A stretch of 56,555 nt of DNA from Desulfonatronovibrio sp. Lineage in GTDB: Bacteria; Desulfobacterota; Desulfovibrionia; Desulfovibrionales; Desulfonatronovibrionaceae. Below the pieces are notes generated by a model. That model made no database searches. It saw only the letters and a list, made by a program, of their open reading frames with translations, and had not been told where the DNA came from. Location of the stretch: the NCBI GenBank assembly GCA_003557865.1, contig PWNK01000060.1, positions 1-56,555 on the forward strand, read 5' to 3'. Shown here piece by piece: positions 1-8,334 of the stretch. Each line of letters starts with the position of its first letter. Position 1 is the stretch's first letter. A program made the position numbers and the translations under genes.

Positions 1-640
1 CTGGGCAGAAATCCAGTCCCTGAAGGTCCAGGTTGCCACCCTGACCGGCAGGCTTGACGCACTGGACAGGCAGCACTTGGCGGACAGAGAAGGACGCAGG
101 GAAGCTGATCAGGCCCTCAAAGAGCTCAGAACCAGGGCTGAGAGGCTTGACCGGTCGGTACAGATGATGGCTTCCCAGCTGGGAGTGGAGATCGCCGAGG
201 CAGAAAGGGCTGAAAAGGACGATCCTGCGCCTGCCGGGGAGATGCCCCATATTTCCGCTGATGCGGATTCTGCACAGGTTCTTTACCAGCGGGCCCTGGA
301 TTCATTTTACGAAAGAAATTATCAGCTGGCCCAGGCTTTGTGGGAGGAGTTCGCGGACAACTTTCCAGACCATGCCCTGACTGCCAATGCCTATTTCTGG
401 CAGGGGGAAAGTTATTATCAGATGCAGAACTATGCCCAGGCGGTCCTGGCTTACCAGGAGGTTATAACCAGGTTCCCTGACAGCAATAAGCTGAGCGCCA
501 GCCTGCTCAAGCAGGGCATGTCCTTTTATCTGCTAGGCCGCCAGGAGGCTGGAAAGCTGGTACTGACTGAGCTTCTGGAAAAATTTCCCGACACGGCCGA
601 GGCCAGGCGGGCCAGAGCTGTTATGGCTGAGCACCAATAA
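1..640 (+). CDS. cpoB: Tol-Pal system protein YbgF/CpoB-like, C-terminal part (5' end outside the window)
   Basis: Coiled-coil N-terminal part, then TPR-like repeats (ALYQRALDSFYERNYQLAQALWEEFADNFPDHALTANAYFWQGESYYQ) ending at 640. Frame is open upstream of 77 to the window edge. Confidence 0.8.
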   Translation, partial: WAEIQSLKVQVATLTGRLDALDRQHLADREGRREADQALKELRTRAERLDRSVQMMASQLGVEIAEAERAEKDDPAPAGEMPHISADADSAQVLYQRALDSFYERNYQLAQALWEEFADNFPDHALTANAYFWQGESYYQMQNYAQAVLAYQEVITRFPDSNKLSASLLKQGMSFYLLGRQEAGKLVLTELLEKFPDTAEARRARAVMAEHQ

Positions 641-682
641 TGAGTCAGTCCTGATATTCAACTGATTTTTAATGATCAACCG

Positions 683-852
683 CAATAGGTTGGGAGCATT
701 ACGCGTTTCTGAAAACTCAACTGGGGACAGTCCCGAAGCCAGGGACAGTCCCCGTGCCAAGCCGTCATAATCGTGTTTTAACCCCAAAATAGCAATGACA
801 TACAACTCAAATTTATAGTTTTCAGAAACGCGTAATGCTCCCTCAATAGGTT
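683..852. mobile_element. MITE-like non-autonomous element with terminal inverted repeats and target-site duplication
   Basis: 26-bp perfect inverted repeats GGGAGCATTACGCGTTTCTGAAAACT (692-717) and its reverse complement (817-842), flanked by direct repeats CAATAGGTT (683-691 and 844-852). No ORF of transposase size inside. Confidence 0.75.
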
Positions 853-856
853 TGTA

Positions 857-1291
857 ATGGTTTCATCAAAACAGTACTCCAAGATCATTTCCTTGCATTT
901 TTCACCCGATGTAGTACGGCGGCCCATGATGTACAATCTGGCCAAGCAGTTTGATCTGACCTTCAATATTCTCAAGGCCAGGATCAGCCCCAGGGAAGAA
1001 GGGCACATGACCCTGGAGCTTTCGGGAAAAGAGGAAGACTATAAAAAGGGTATATCCTATCTCCAGGAGCACGGGATCAGCATTCAGGATGTTGCCCAGT
1101 CCATTACCAGGGATGAGGAGTCATGTACCCATTGTGGTCTGTGTACAGCTCTGTGCCTGGTCAGGGCTCTCTGGCTGGATGAAGAAAGCAGAAAGGTCCT
1201 GTTTGACAACAACAAGTGCACGGCCTGCAGCATGTGTACCAGGGTTTGTCCTGTGGGAGCCATGAATTCCGAAGCCAACGGCGATTTTTAG
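857..1291 (+). CDS. NIL domain / 2[4Fe-4S] ferredoxin protein
   Basis: N-terminal NIL-like domain; C-terminal CTHCGLCTALC and CTACSMCTRVCP clusters. Confidence 0.85.
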   Translation: MVSSKQYSKIISLHFSPDVVRRPMMYNLAKQFDLTFNILKARISPREEGHMTLELSGKEEDYKKGISYLQEHGISIQDVAQSITRDEESCTHCGLCTALCLVRALWLDEESRKVLFDNNKCTACSMCTRVCPVGAMNSEANGDF

Positions 1292-1321
1292 GTCTAAAGG
1301 AACAGCCTTTAATGAATTTTT

Positions 1322-1873
1322 ATGGCAAAGCTGGCCAGACTTGCCGAATCTTCGGCTGTCATGGTCCATAGTCTGCAGAAGAATGGGCAATCAACCATTT
1401 TTTCTCAGAAAGATCAGATCCAGATCAATATTTCAGATTACCTGAACTGGCTTCTGGAATTCTGGAACAATAACCTTTTCTTCAAGCACAGGATTTCCTG
1501 GGAAGGGTTGTTTGAAAATCCAAGAATTAATCTTTTGCTGCCTCCATTTTACTTGACTCTTTGCCTGGAACAGGGGATAAGCAATGCAGTAGAAGCATAT
1601 CAGGAATCTGATGCGCCCGGAAAGCACAGGCTATTGATTGAAACTTGTCACCTTGACAAGGGTGTCAAAATTATAGTGACATCTTTTGCACCATTCCCTG
1701 ATCTGGACCCCTGGGTGGAAGGGACTTCTTTCAAGCCAGGGCATCTGGGCATGGGGCTTCCAGTAGCTTCTTTTCTGGCCCGGAAAATGGGATGGGGTTT
1801 GGATCTGAAAAGAGATACTTCCAGCACTGACTTCATGATTCTGATTCCAGACCCGGCCTCTTCTGTTCATTGA
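1322..1873 (+). CDS. Small GHKL/HATPase-like protein (histidine-kinase catalytic domain without a clear DHp domain)
   Basis: ISNAVEAY (N-box-like) and GHLGMGLPVASFLARKMG (G-box-like) motifs. Confidence 0.55.
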   Translation: MAKLARLAESSAVMVHSLQKNGQSTIFSQKDQIQINISDYLNWLLEFWNNNLFFKHRISWEGLFENPRINLLLPPFYLTLCLEQGISNAVEAYQESDAPGKHRLLIETCHLDKGVKIIVTSFAPFPDLDPWVEGTSFKPGHLGMGLPVASFLARKMGWGLDLKRDTSSTDFMILIPDPASSVH

Positions 1874-1944
1874 AGGTTTTGACTTTGGATGGAGAAAATA
1901 CGAGTAACGTGGTTTTTTAATCTTTAAATTGGGAGGAAACGCAT

Positions 1945-3048
1945 ATGATCAAGTACACTGGGAAATTGTTGTTGGCTTTATGCCTGATTTTTACCCTTGG
2001 TGCCGCCGGCACGGCTTTTGCTCAGACCACCACGGTCATTGAGCCCAAGGCGGAAAACTTTGTGTTTTATGTGGATAATTCCGGATCCATGGGTTTTCCG
2101 TATAGAGAGCTGGGCATGCCCAAAAGCAAGATCGCCACAGACCTGCTTCTGGCTATTAATAATGAACTTCCCGAGCTTGATGCCAACTTCGGGGTGTATA
2201 CCTATGGACCTTACCGGCAGTATCTGTCTGTGACAGCCTTCAACAGGCAGGCCATGGAAAATGCCTTTAAGGCCATCCCCACAAGCTTTGAAATTTTCGG
2301 CCGTCAGACTCCCATGGGGGCGGGCCTGCAAAGTCTGGATAACACCATCTCCAGGCTGCAGGACAGAGTGGCGGTTGTGGTGCTCACCGACGGCGAATCC
2401 AATATCGGTCCTGAGCCCTATGGTGTCATGCGGGATATGTATGCCAAGTACGGAAACAGGATATGTTTTCATTTCATCAGCTTTGCTCAGAGGCCTCCTG
2501 CCGGGACAACCGTGTCTGACGAGCAGGCCTTTGTTAATGCCTTGGCTGGGATAAATCCCTGCTCTGTCACCGGTTATGCGGAAGAGTTGAAAAAAGACTT
2601 TGTCCGGGCGGACTTCATCAGGGAAGTCTTTTATGACATCAGAGAAGTGGTCACAGCACCGGCTCCTCAGCCTGCGCCCATTATCGTACCTGAAGATCCT
2701 GCCCCTGTGGAGGAAGTCATTGTTTTCAGCAACATCACCTTTGATTTTGACAAAGCAGTGATCAGGCCCGAATACAGAGAAATACTCAGAGAGGCCGCTC
2801 AGATTATTCAGGGACGGCCCGGGGTCAATGTTCATGTTGAGGGACACACCTGCAATATTGGTCCTGCCGAGTACAACATGGGCCTGTCCCAGAGAAGAGC
2901 CCAGTCAGTAGCTGACTTTCTTGCGGAAGAAGGAGTAAGTGCCAACCGCCTGCAGACAAGAGGCTACGGTCTGACCAGCCCCAGATTCGACAACAACACC
3001 AGAGAAGGCAGATCCCTCAACCGACGGGTTGAAATGCGCCTTGAGTAA
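1945..3048 (+). CDS. vWA domain plus OmpA-family C-terminal domain protein
   Basis: Signal peptide; MIDAS-like DNSGSMG; OmpA_C region FDFDKAVIRPEYREIL...VEGHTCNIGPAEYNMGLSQRRAQSVADFL. Confidence 0.9.
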   Translation: MIKYTGKLLLALCLIFTLGAAGTAFAQTTTVIEPKAENFVFYVDNSGSMGFPYRELGMPKSKIATDLLLAINNELPELDANFGVYTYGPYRQYLSVTAFNRQAMENAFKAIPTSFEIFGRQTPMGAGLQSLDNTISRLQDRVAVVVLTDGESNIGPEPYGVMRDMYAKYGNRICFHFISFAQRPPAGTTVSDEQAFVNALAGINPCSVTGYAEELKKDFVRADFIREVFYDIREVVTAPAPQPAPIIVPEDPAPVEEVIVFSNITFDFDKAVIRPEYREILREAAQIIQGRPGVNVHVEGHTCNIGPAEYNMGLSQRRAQSVADFLAEEGVSANRLQTRGYGLTSPRFDNNTREGRSLNRRVEMRLE

Positions 3049-3057
3049 TTCCTTCAA

Positions 3058-3135
3058 GCCAGGCGTCCACCTGAAAAGACAATCCTTTCCCCAAATAAAG
3101 GATCTTCTTCAGAGCGGACGTCTGGCTCTTTATTT
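3058..3135 (+). terminator. Putative rho-independent terminator after the OmpA/vWA gene
   Basis: CCAGGCGTCC (3058-3067) pairs with GGACGTCTGG (3116-3125, one G-U), followed by CTCTTTATTTTT. Confidence 0.5.
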
Positions 3136-3222
3136 TTCCAGGTTTAAACTTCTATTCCAGCTCCCGGAGCCTTGATGAATAGACTTGCAGGGTGCCTACA
3201 ATATCTGCTGAGAAGAACTGCC

Positions 3223-3657
3223 ATGAAAAAATCATTGTGCATGCTTTTTTTGATCATTCCCTGCCTGTTCTTAAACCCGAAAAACGCCGAATCACAGGAT
3301 AACTCCCTGGTCCTTGCCAAGGACCACTCCCTGCACATTCATTTCCTTGATTTCGCCTTCTCCCGGATTCATGCCCTGAACCGCCATTATCTGCACACCC
3401 CGGAAAACATTTTTATTGAATCAGCAGGTGCCAGTTTCATCGCCCGCTATCATAAGGTTGATCCCTCATCCGTCTCAATTGAAGTCAAAAAGACCAGCTC
3501 CAGTCAAACCCCCTTTGTCGGCATTCTAAGATACATTGAAAGTGTTTATGAAAGCAACGGAGGGTGCCGGATCAGTGTTGCTCAAGGGCCCTTCAACCCG
3601 GTTCACCATCGCAGGGTAACTGAGATTTTCAGATATGTTCAAAACAGATGGCAGTAA
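3223..3657 (+). CDS. Hypothetical secreted protein
   Basis: ORF 3172..3657; the in-frame ATG at 3223 gives a signal peptide (MKKSLCMLFLIIPCLFLNPKNAESQ). Confidence 0.6.
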   Translation: MKKSLCMLFLIIPCLFLNPKNAESQDNSLVLAKDHSLHIHFLDFAFSRIHALNRHYLHTPENIFIESAGASFIARYHKVDPSSVSIEVKKTSSSQTPFVGILRYIESVYESNGGCRISVAQGPFNPVHHRRVTEIFRYVQNRWQ

Positions 3658-3836
3658 CTGGTTACGGGCCATGTTTCAGCTGAAACAGCTACTTCAACCA
3701 AAAGGGCTGGTAGACAGGCGTTGAGGACGCTGCCAGAACAGGAGAACCGGCATTAGAACCAGGGTTGAATATAGTTGCTTGTTGATAGTTCTTGCCTTTT
3801 GCCAACTTCCATCCTTTTAAGCACGGGGGCTAGATC

Positions 3837-4835
3837 ATGACTAAAATTGCAGTGCTTGGAGGCGGCAGCTGGGGTACCACCCTGGCTGACATGCTCTGCC
3901 GTAAAGGTCTCCAGGTTGGGCTGTGGGTCCGGGAAAAAGAGCTGGTTGATGAGATCCGAGTCCAGGGAGAAAACACCTGGTATCTTCCTGGAATAAAGCT
4001 GTCCAGGGAGCTTTTAGTCAGCTCGCATCCTGCTGAAGTCATGGCAGGAAGCGATAATTTTCTGGTAGTAATCCCCTGTCAATTCATGCGCGGGGTCCTG
4101 AATTCCATCAAAGACCTCTTTCCTGAGGATCCTGTAGTTGTCTGCGCCAGCAAAGGGATTGAGCTTGCCACTCTCAAGCCTCAGTCCAGCGTCATTAATG
4201 AGGCCCTGAAAGGAAAGAACCCAAGATATGCCATACTTTCAGGCCCATCCTTTGCCCATGAGGTCAGCAGAAAACTTCCAACGGCAGTAAGTCTGGGCTG
4301 TCAGGACGAGTCACTCGGCAAGGTCCTTCAGGATACCATGTCTACCCCTTTTTTCCGGGTTTACGCCAATCCTGATTATCGCGGAGTAGAGCTGGGTGGA
4401 GCCCTTAAAAATATCATGGCTGTGGCAGCCGGGATTTCCGACGGCTTGGAATTCGGCCATAATGCCAGAGCCGCCCTTATTACCAGAGGCCTGGTGGAAA
4501 TGAGCCGCTTCGGAGTTGCCCTCAAGGCAAGAGAAAAGACCTTTATGGGTCTTTCCGGCATGGGGGACCTTGTTCTGACCTGCACCGGGGATCTGAGCCG
4601 CAACCGCCAGGTCGGCCTGGAGATCGGCAGAGGCAAAACCCTTGAAGATATTCTGAGTCACCGCAAAACAGTTGCCGAAGGGGTCAAGACCACGGAATCA
4701 GTTTTCCTGCTGAGTCGCAGGCTGGGGGTGGAAATGCCCATTACCGAACAGGTCTACGCTGTTCTTTTTGAAAACAGGGACCCCCGTGAGGCTGTTGAGG
4801 AATTGATGACCAGAGAGCTTAAGACTGAACACTAA
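3837..4835 (+). CDS. gpsA: Glycerol-3-phosphate dehydrogenase [NAD(P)+]
   Basis: N-terminal GGGSWGTTLA nucleotide-binding motif, CASKGIE, and ALKNIMAVAAGISDGL signature. Confidence 0.95.
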   Translation: MTKIAVLGGGSWGTTLADMLCRKGLQVGLWVREKELVDEIRVQGENTWYLPGIKLSRELLVSSHPAEVMAGSDNFLVVIPCQFMRGVLNSIKDLFPEDPVVVCASKGIELATLKPQSSVINEALKGKNPRYAILSGPSFAHEVSRKLPTAVSLGCQDESLGKVLQDTMSTPFFRVYANPDYRGVELGGALKNIMAVAAGISDGLEFGHNARAALITRGLVEMSRFGVALKAREKTFMGLSGMGDLVLTCTGDLSRNRQVGLEIGRGKTLEDILSHRKTVAEGVKTTESVFLLSRRLGVEMPITEQVYAVLFENRDPREAVEELMTRELKTEH

Positions 4836-5843
4836 TTGGATTTTTCCCAGGTGAATTTAGTCAAAAGAGTATTAGCCAAAATATTGTGGCTGGGAATAGT
4901 GCTTCTGGGCATCACTCTGCTCAGTTTCTGGATTATTCATCTGGCACCCGGCTCACCCACTGACATGCAGACCACTTTAAGCCCCACTGCCGGGGCTGAA
5001 GCCAGAGAGCGCCTGGAAAAAATTTACGGACTGGATCAGCCCATTCACATTCAATACCTGAACTGGGTGAAAAGGGTGGCCCTGCTCGATTTCGGACAGT
5101 CTCTGAGCGGAGACCACCGTCCGGTCTGGGACAAGATCAGGGAACGCATCCCCTTAACCTTGAGCCTGAACATCATTTCCCTTGTCCTTATTCTGGGCAT
5201 CAGCATTCCCATAGGCATTTTTTCAGCTCTGTACCAGGGTGGCTGGTTTGACAGGTCCATGACCATCTTCGTATTCATCGGCTTTGCCATGCCCAGTTTC
5301 TGGCTGGCTCTTCTGCTCATGATGGCCTTTGGAATATACTGGCCCGTATTCCCCATTTCAGGAGTAACTTCTCTTGACTTCGAATACCTGAGCTTCTGGG
5401 GCAAGACAGCAGACCTGGTCAGACATCTGGCCTTGCCAATCTTTGTCTTCACCATCACCGGGCTGGCCGGAATGTCCAGATTCATGAGGACATCCATGCT
5501 GGAGGTCCTCCGCCAGGACTATATCCTGACCGCCAAAGCCAAAGGCTTGCCCGTCAGGGTTGTTGTTTTCAAGCACGGCCTGCGCAACGCCCTGATGCCG
5601 GTGATCACCATCCTGGGCTTGTCATTGCCCACACTCATTGGTGGAAGTGTTATTGTTGAGTCCATCTTTTCCCTTCCCGGTCTGGGTCAACTTTTTTACC
5701 AGTCAGTGCTGGCCAGGGACTACCCTCTGATCATGGGCAATCTTGTTCTGGTTTCCGTGCTGACCCTGGCCGGAAACCTTCTGGCCGATCTGGGATACGC
5801 CCTGGCTGATCCCAGGATCAGGCTTGGAGCAGGAAGGCAGTAA
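4836..5843 (+). CDS. ABC transporter permease, DppB family (TTG start)
   Basis: Multi-TM protein with the binding-protein-dependent transport signature; TTG directly follows the gpsA stop. Confidence 0.9.
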   Translation: MDFSQVNLVKRVLAKILWLGIVLLGITLLSFWIIHLAPGSPTDMQTTLSPTAGAEARERLEKIYGLDQPIHIQYLNWVKRVALLDFGQSLSGDHRPVWDKIRERIPLTLSLNIISLVLILGISIPIGIFSALYQGGWFDRSMTIFVFIGFAMPSFWLALLLMMAFGIYWPVFPISGVTSLDFEYLSFWGKTADLVRHLALPIFVFTITGLAGMSRFMRTSMLEVLRQDYILTAKAKGLPVRVVVFKHGLRNALMPVITILGLSLPTLIGGSVIVESIFSLPGLGQLFYQSVLARDYPLIMGNLVLVSVLTLAGNLLADLGYALADPRIRLGAGRQ

Positions 5844-5846
5844 AAA

Positions 5847-6689
5847 ATGCTCTACCGCTTTCTGAAAAAAGTGTTTTCTTCAAGGTATATCCTTCTTTCC
5901 CTGGGGCTGTTCATTGTCGGAACAATGAGTCTTGCAGCCATATTCGCCCCGTTGATTGCTCCTTATGATCCAACCCAGATAAACGTGGATGCCATCCTCC
6001 AGCCACCTTCTGCTGCTTATATTCTGGGTACTGACAACCTGGGCCGGGATGTGTTTTCCAGGATGATATACGGGGCAAGGATTTCTTTGTGGGTAGGTTT
6101 TGTTGCCGTGGGTATTTCGCTGAGCATAGGCATTTTGCTGGGGCTCATTGCCGGTTATTTCGGACGGTTCATTGATGAAGTGATCATGCGCTTTGTGGAT
6201 GTCATGCTCTGCTTTCCTTCATTCTTTCTTATTCTGGCCGTAATCGCGTTTTTGGAACCCAGCCTGACCAACATCATGATCGTCATCGGCCTCACTTCCT
6301 GGATGGGAGTGGCCAGGCTGGTCAGAGCTGAAACCCTGACCCTGAGGGAGAGAGAATTCGTCCACGCGGCCAGGCTGAGCGGAGCCGGCACCTTCCGTCT
6401 GCTCCTGGTACATATTCTGCCCAACGCCATGCCCCCGGTTCTGGTGGCGGCCACCCTGGGCATAGCAGCGGCCATTCTCACTGAGTCAGCCCTGAGCTTT
6501 CTGGGGCTTGGAGTCCAGCCTCCCATCCCCAGTTGGGGCAACATTCTCATGGAAGGCAAGGATGTTATGGGAATCGCCTACTGGCTGTCGATTTTCCCGG
6601 GTCTTAGCATTCTGATTACTGTTCTTGGATACAACCTCCTGGGAGAAAGCATCCGGGACCTGCTTGATCCAAGACTGAAGCAGAATTAA
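5847..6689 (+). CDS. ABC transporter permease, DppC family
   Basis: GTDNLGRDVFSRMIYGARISLWVG and ESALSFLGLGVQPPIPSWGNIL motifs. Confidence 0.9.
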   Translation: MLYRFLKKVFSSRYILLSLGLFIVGTMSLAAIFAPLIAPYDPTQINVDAILQPPSAAYILGTDNLGRDVFSRMIYGARISLWVGFVAVGISLSIGILLGLIAGYFGRFIDEVIMRFVDVMLCFPSFFLILAVIAFLEPSLTNIMIVIGLTSWMGVARLVRAETLTLREREFVHAARLSGAGTFRLLLVHILPNAMPPVLVAATLGIAAAILTESALSFLGLGVQPPIPSWGNILMEGKDVMGIAYWLSIFPGLSILITVLGYNLLGESIRDLLDPRLKQN

Positions 6690-6695
6690 TAGGTT

Positions 6696-8309
6696 ATGAA
6701 AATCCTTGCAGTCAACCTTTCTCTGTCAGCTCAGCTAAAAACCCTGGGGCATGAGGTCCTGGAGCTCAGACCTCCTCCCGGCATTTACAGTATCTCCACA
6801 GATCCGCAGGTCGCGGCTTTCAATCCTGATATGCTTATCCAGCAAGAGACCCTGGGATCCCGGATCCTGCTGGCAGGAATTGAAAATCTGAACTGCCCCA
6901 AAATATTCTGGTCCATTGATACCCATCTCAATTTTTTCTGGCATAGACTATATGGCAGAAATTTCGACCTGGTCTTTACCACCCAGCAATCCTGGACAAA
7001 ACACTTCATCAGCCATGGTTGTTCCAGATCACATTGGCTGCCATGGTTTGGCAAAAAAAGACCCTGGACTCCCTGGAGTATCAGGAGCCATGACATTTCT
7101 TTTGTGGGCAGGATAACCGAACACAGACGGGTGCGCGGCTGGATGGCCGAATTTCTGAAAAATAATTACCAGGCCACTATTACTGAAGGCTTAAGTTTCA
7201 GTGAGATGCTTGCCCTTTACTCCAGCACCAGGCTTGTGCCCAATGAGTCCATCTCCGGTGAAATCAACTTCAGGATCTTTGAGGCCGCTTCATGCGGAGC
7301 ACTGGTTTTAAGCCAAAGTCTCATGGAAGAACTTTCCACCCTCTACGTTCCCGATCAGGATGTAATCCTGTTTGAGCATGTACTGGAGCTAAAGGAAAAA
7401 ATTGACTATTATCTGGGCAGCCCTGAGAAAGCGAAAAAAGTCGCCTTCAGCGGCTGGAATGCTACTCAGAACAGGCATCTTCCTGAGCACAGAGCCCTGG
7501 AAATGCAGAGCCATTTGCTTAATGCAACGAGTATTGGAACAGGTCATGCCTTCAGAACAAACTTATTCCTGGCAATTTTTGAACTATGGGAATGTGGACG
7601 GTTGCCATTACAAAAAGAAGCAATCCAGAAAATGATGTTTTCCGTACCTCTGGATGAAGAGGTTTTATGCGCCATTATTCGCCTGCATAGCCTTGAACCG
7701 GAAAAAATTTTGGACTTGATCATCCCCATATTGCATCAAAAACAGTATGATCATGATCTGATGGTCAATCTTAACTGTTCTACGGCTGCTCTCAAGGCTG
7801 AAAGGTTTGACCTTGCTCTACAGTTCTGGAAAAGATGCCTGTTAAGTCAAGGCAGACCGCCTATGGTTCCTGATTCACCTTTGCAACTCTACCTGTTCTG
7901 GTCTAAAGAACTGACCAGGCAGGGCCGCAGATTCCGACATGGATTTATGTTTGACCACAACATTCATCTGCCTCAGTCAGGGCTGGAATGTCTGGTATCG
8001 GCCTCGCGCATTGAACCGCAAAACAAGGAAATCCTATTGAATATGAAAAGACTGGTTCAGGGGCAATACGGTCTGGAATCCATGGTTTTGAGCATTGTTT
8101 CTCTGGAGAGTCTGAAAGAGCGGCACAACTGGAGGTGGAACCTGGAGCTTGCCTTATATCATCTGCGCTGCTTCAGGCTCAGAGAGGGACTTGAAGAGCT
8201 TTTGCTGGGGGAGGAAAACGCCCGGAAGAGCGGTGAGTATGAACTATTCATAAACCTCCTCTCCGCAAGGAACGCCGATCTTGGCAGGTACCTCGGGAAC
8301 CCTGATTAA
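6696..8309 (+). CDS. CgeB-like glycosyltransferase (DUF3880-type N-terminus)
   Basis: IFWSIDTHLNFFWHRLYGRNFDLVFTTQ and NFRIFEAASCGALVLSQ resemble CgeB/GT4-like proteins; long helical C-terminus. Confidence 0.7.
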   Translation: MKILAVNLSLSAQLKTLGHEVLELRPPPGIYSISTDPQVAAFNPDMLIQQETLGSRILLAGIENLNCPKIFWSIDTHLNFFWHRLYGRNFDLVFTTQQSWTKHFISHGCSRSHWLPWFGKKRPWTPWSIRSHDISFVGRITEHRRVRGWMAEFLKNNYQATITEGLSFSEMLALYSSTRLVPNESISGEINFRIFEAASCGALVLSQSLMEELSTLYVPDQDVILFEHVLELKEKIDYYLGSPEKAKKVAFSGWNATQNRHLPEHRALEMQSHLLNATSIGTGHAFRTNLFLAIFELWECGRLPLQKEAIQKMMFSVPLDEEVLCAIIRLHSLEPEKILDLIIPILHQKQYDHDLMVNLNCSTAALKAERFDLALQFWKRCLLSQGRPPMVPDSPLQLYLFWSKELTRQGRRFRHGFMFDHNIHLPQSGLECLVSASRIEPQNKEILLNMKRLVQGQYGLESMVLSIVSLESLKERHNWRWNLELALYHLRCFRLREGLEELLLGEENARKSGEYELFINLLSARNADLGRYLGNPD

Positions 8310-8334
8310 GCAATATGAGGTCATGAGATCTGGC

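Noticed and set aside
1978-2847. 289-aa antisense ORF over the OmpA/vWA gene
   Set aside because: No recognisable domains and fully opposite a strongly supported CDS; typical shadow ORF.
4836-6689. DppBC-like permeases as a complete novel transporter
   Set aside because: Ordinary family members; binding protein and ATPase genes are probably elsewhere.
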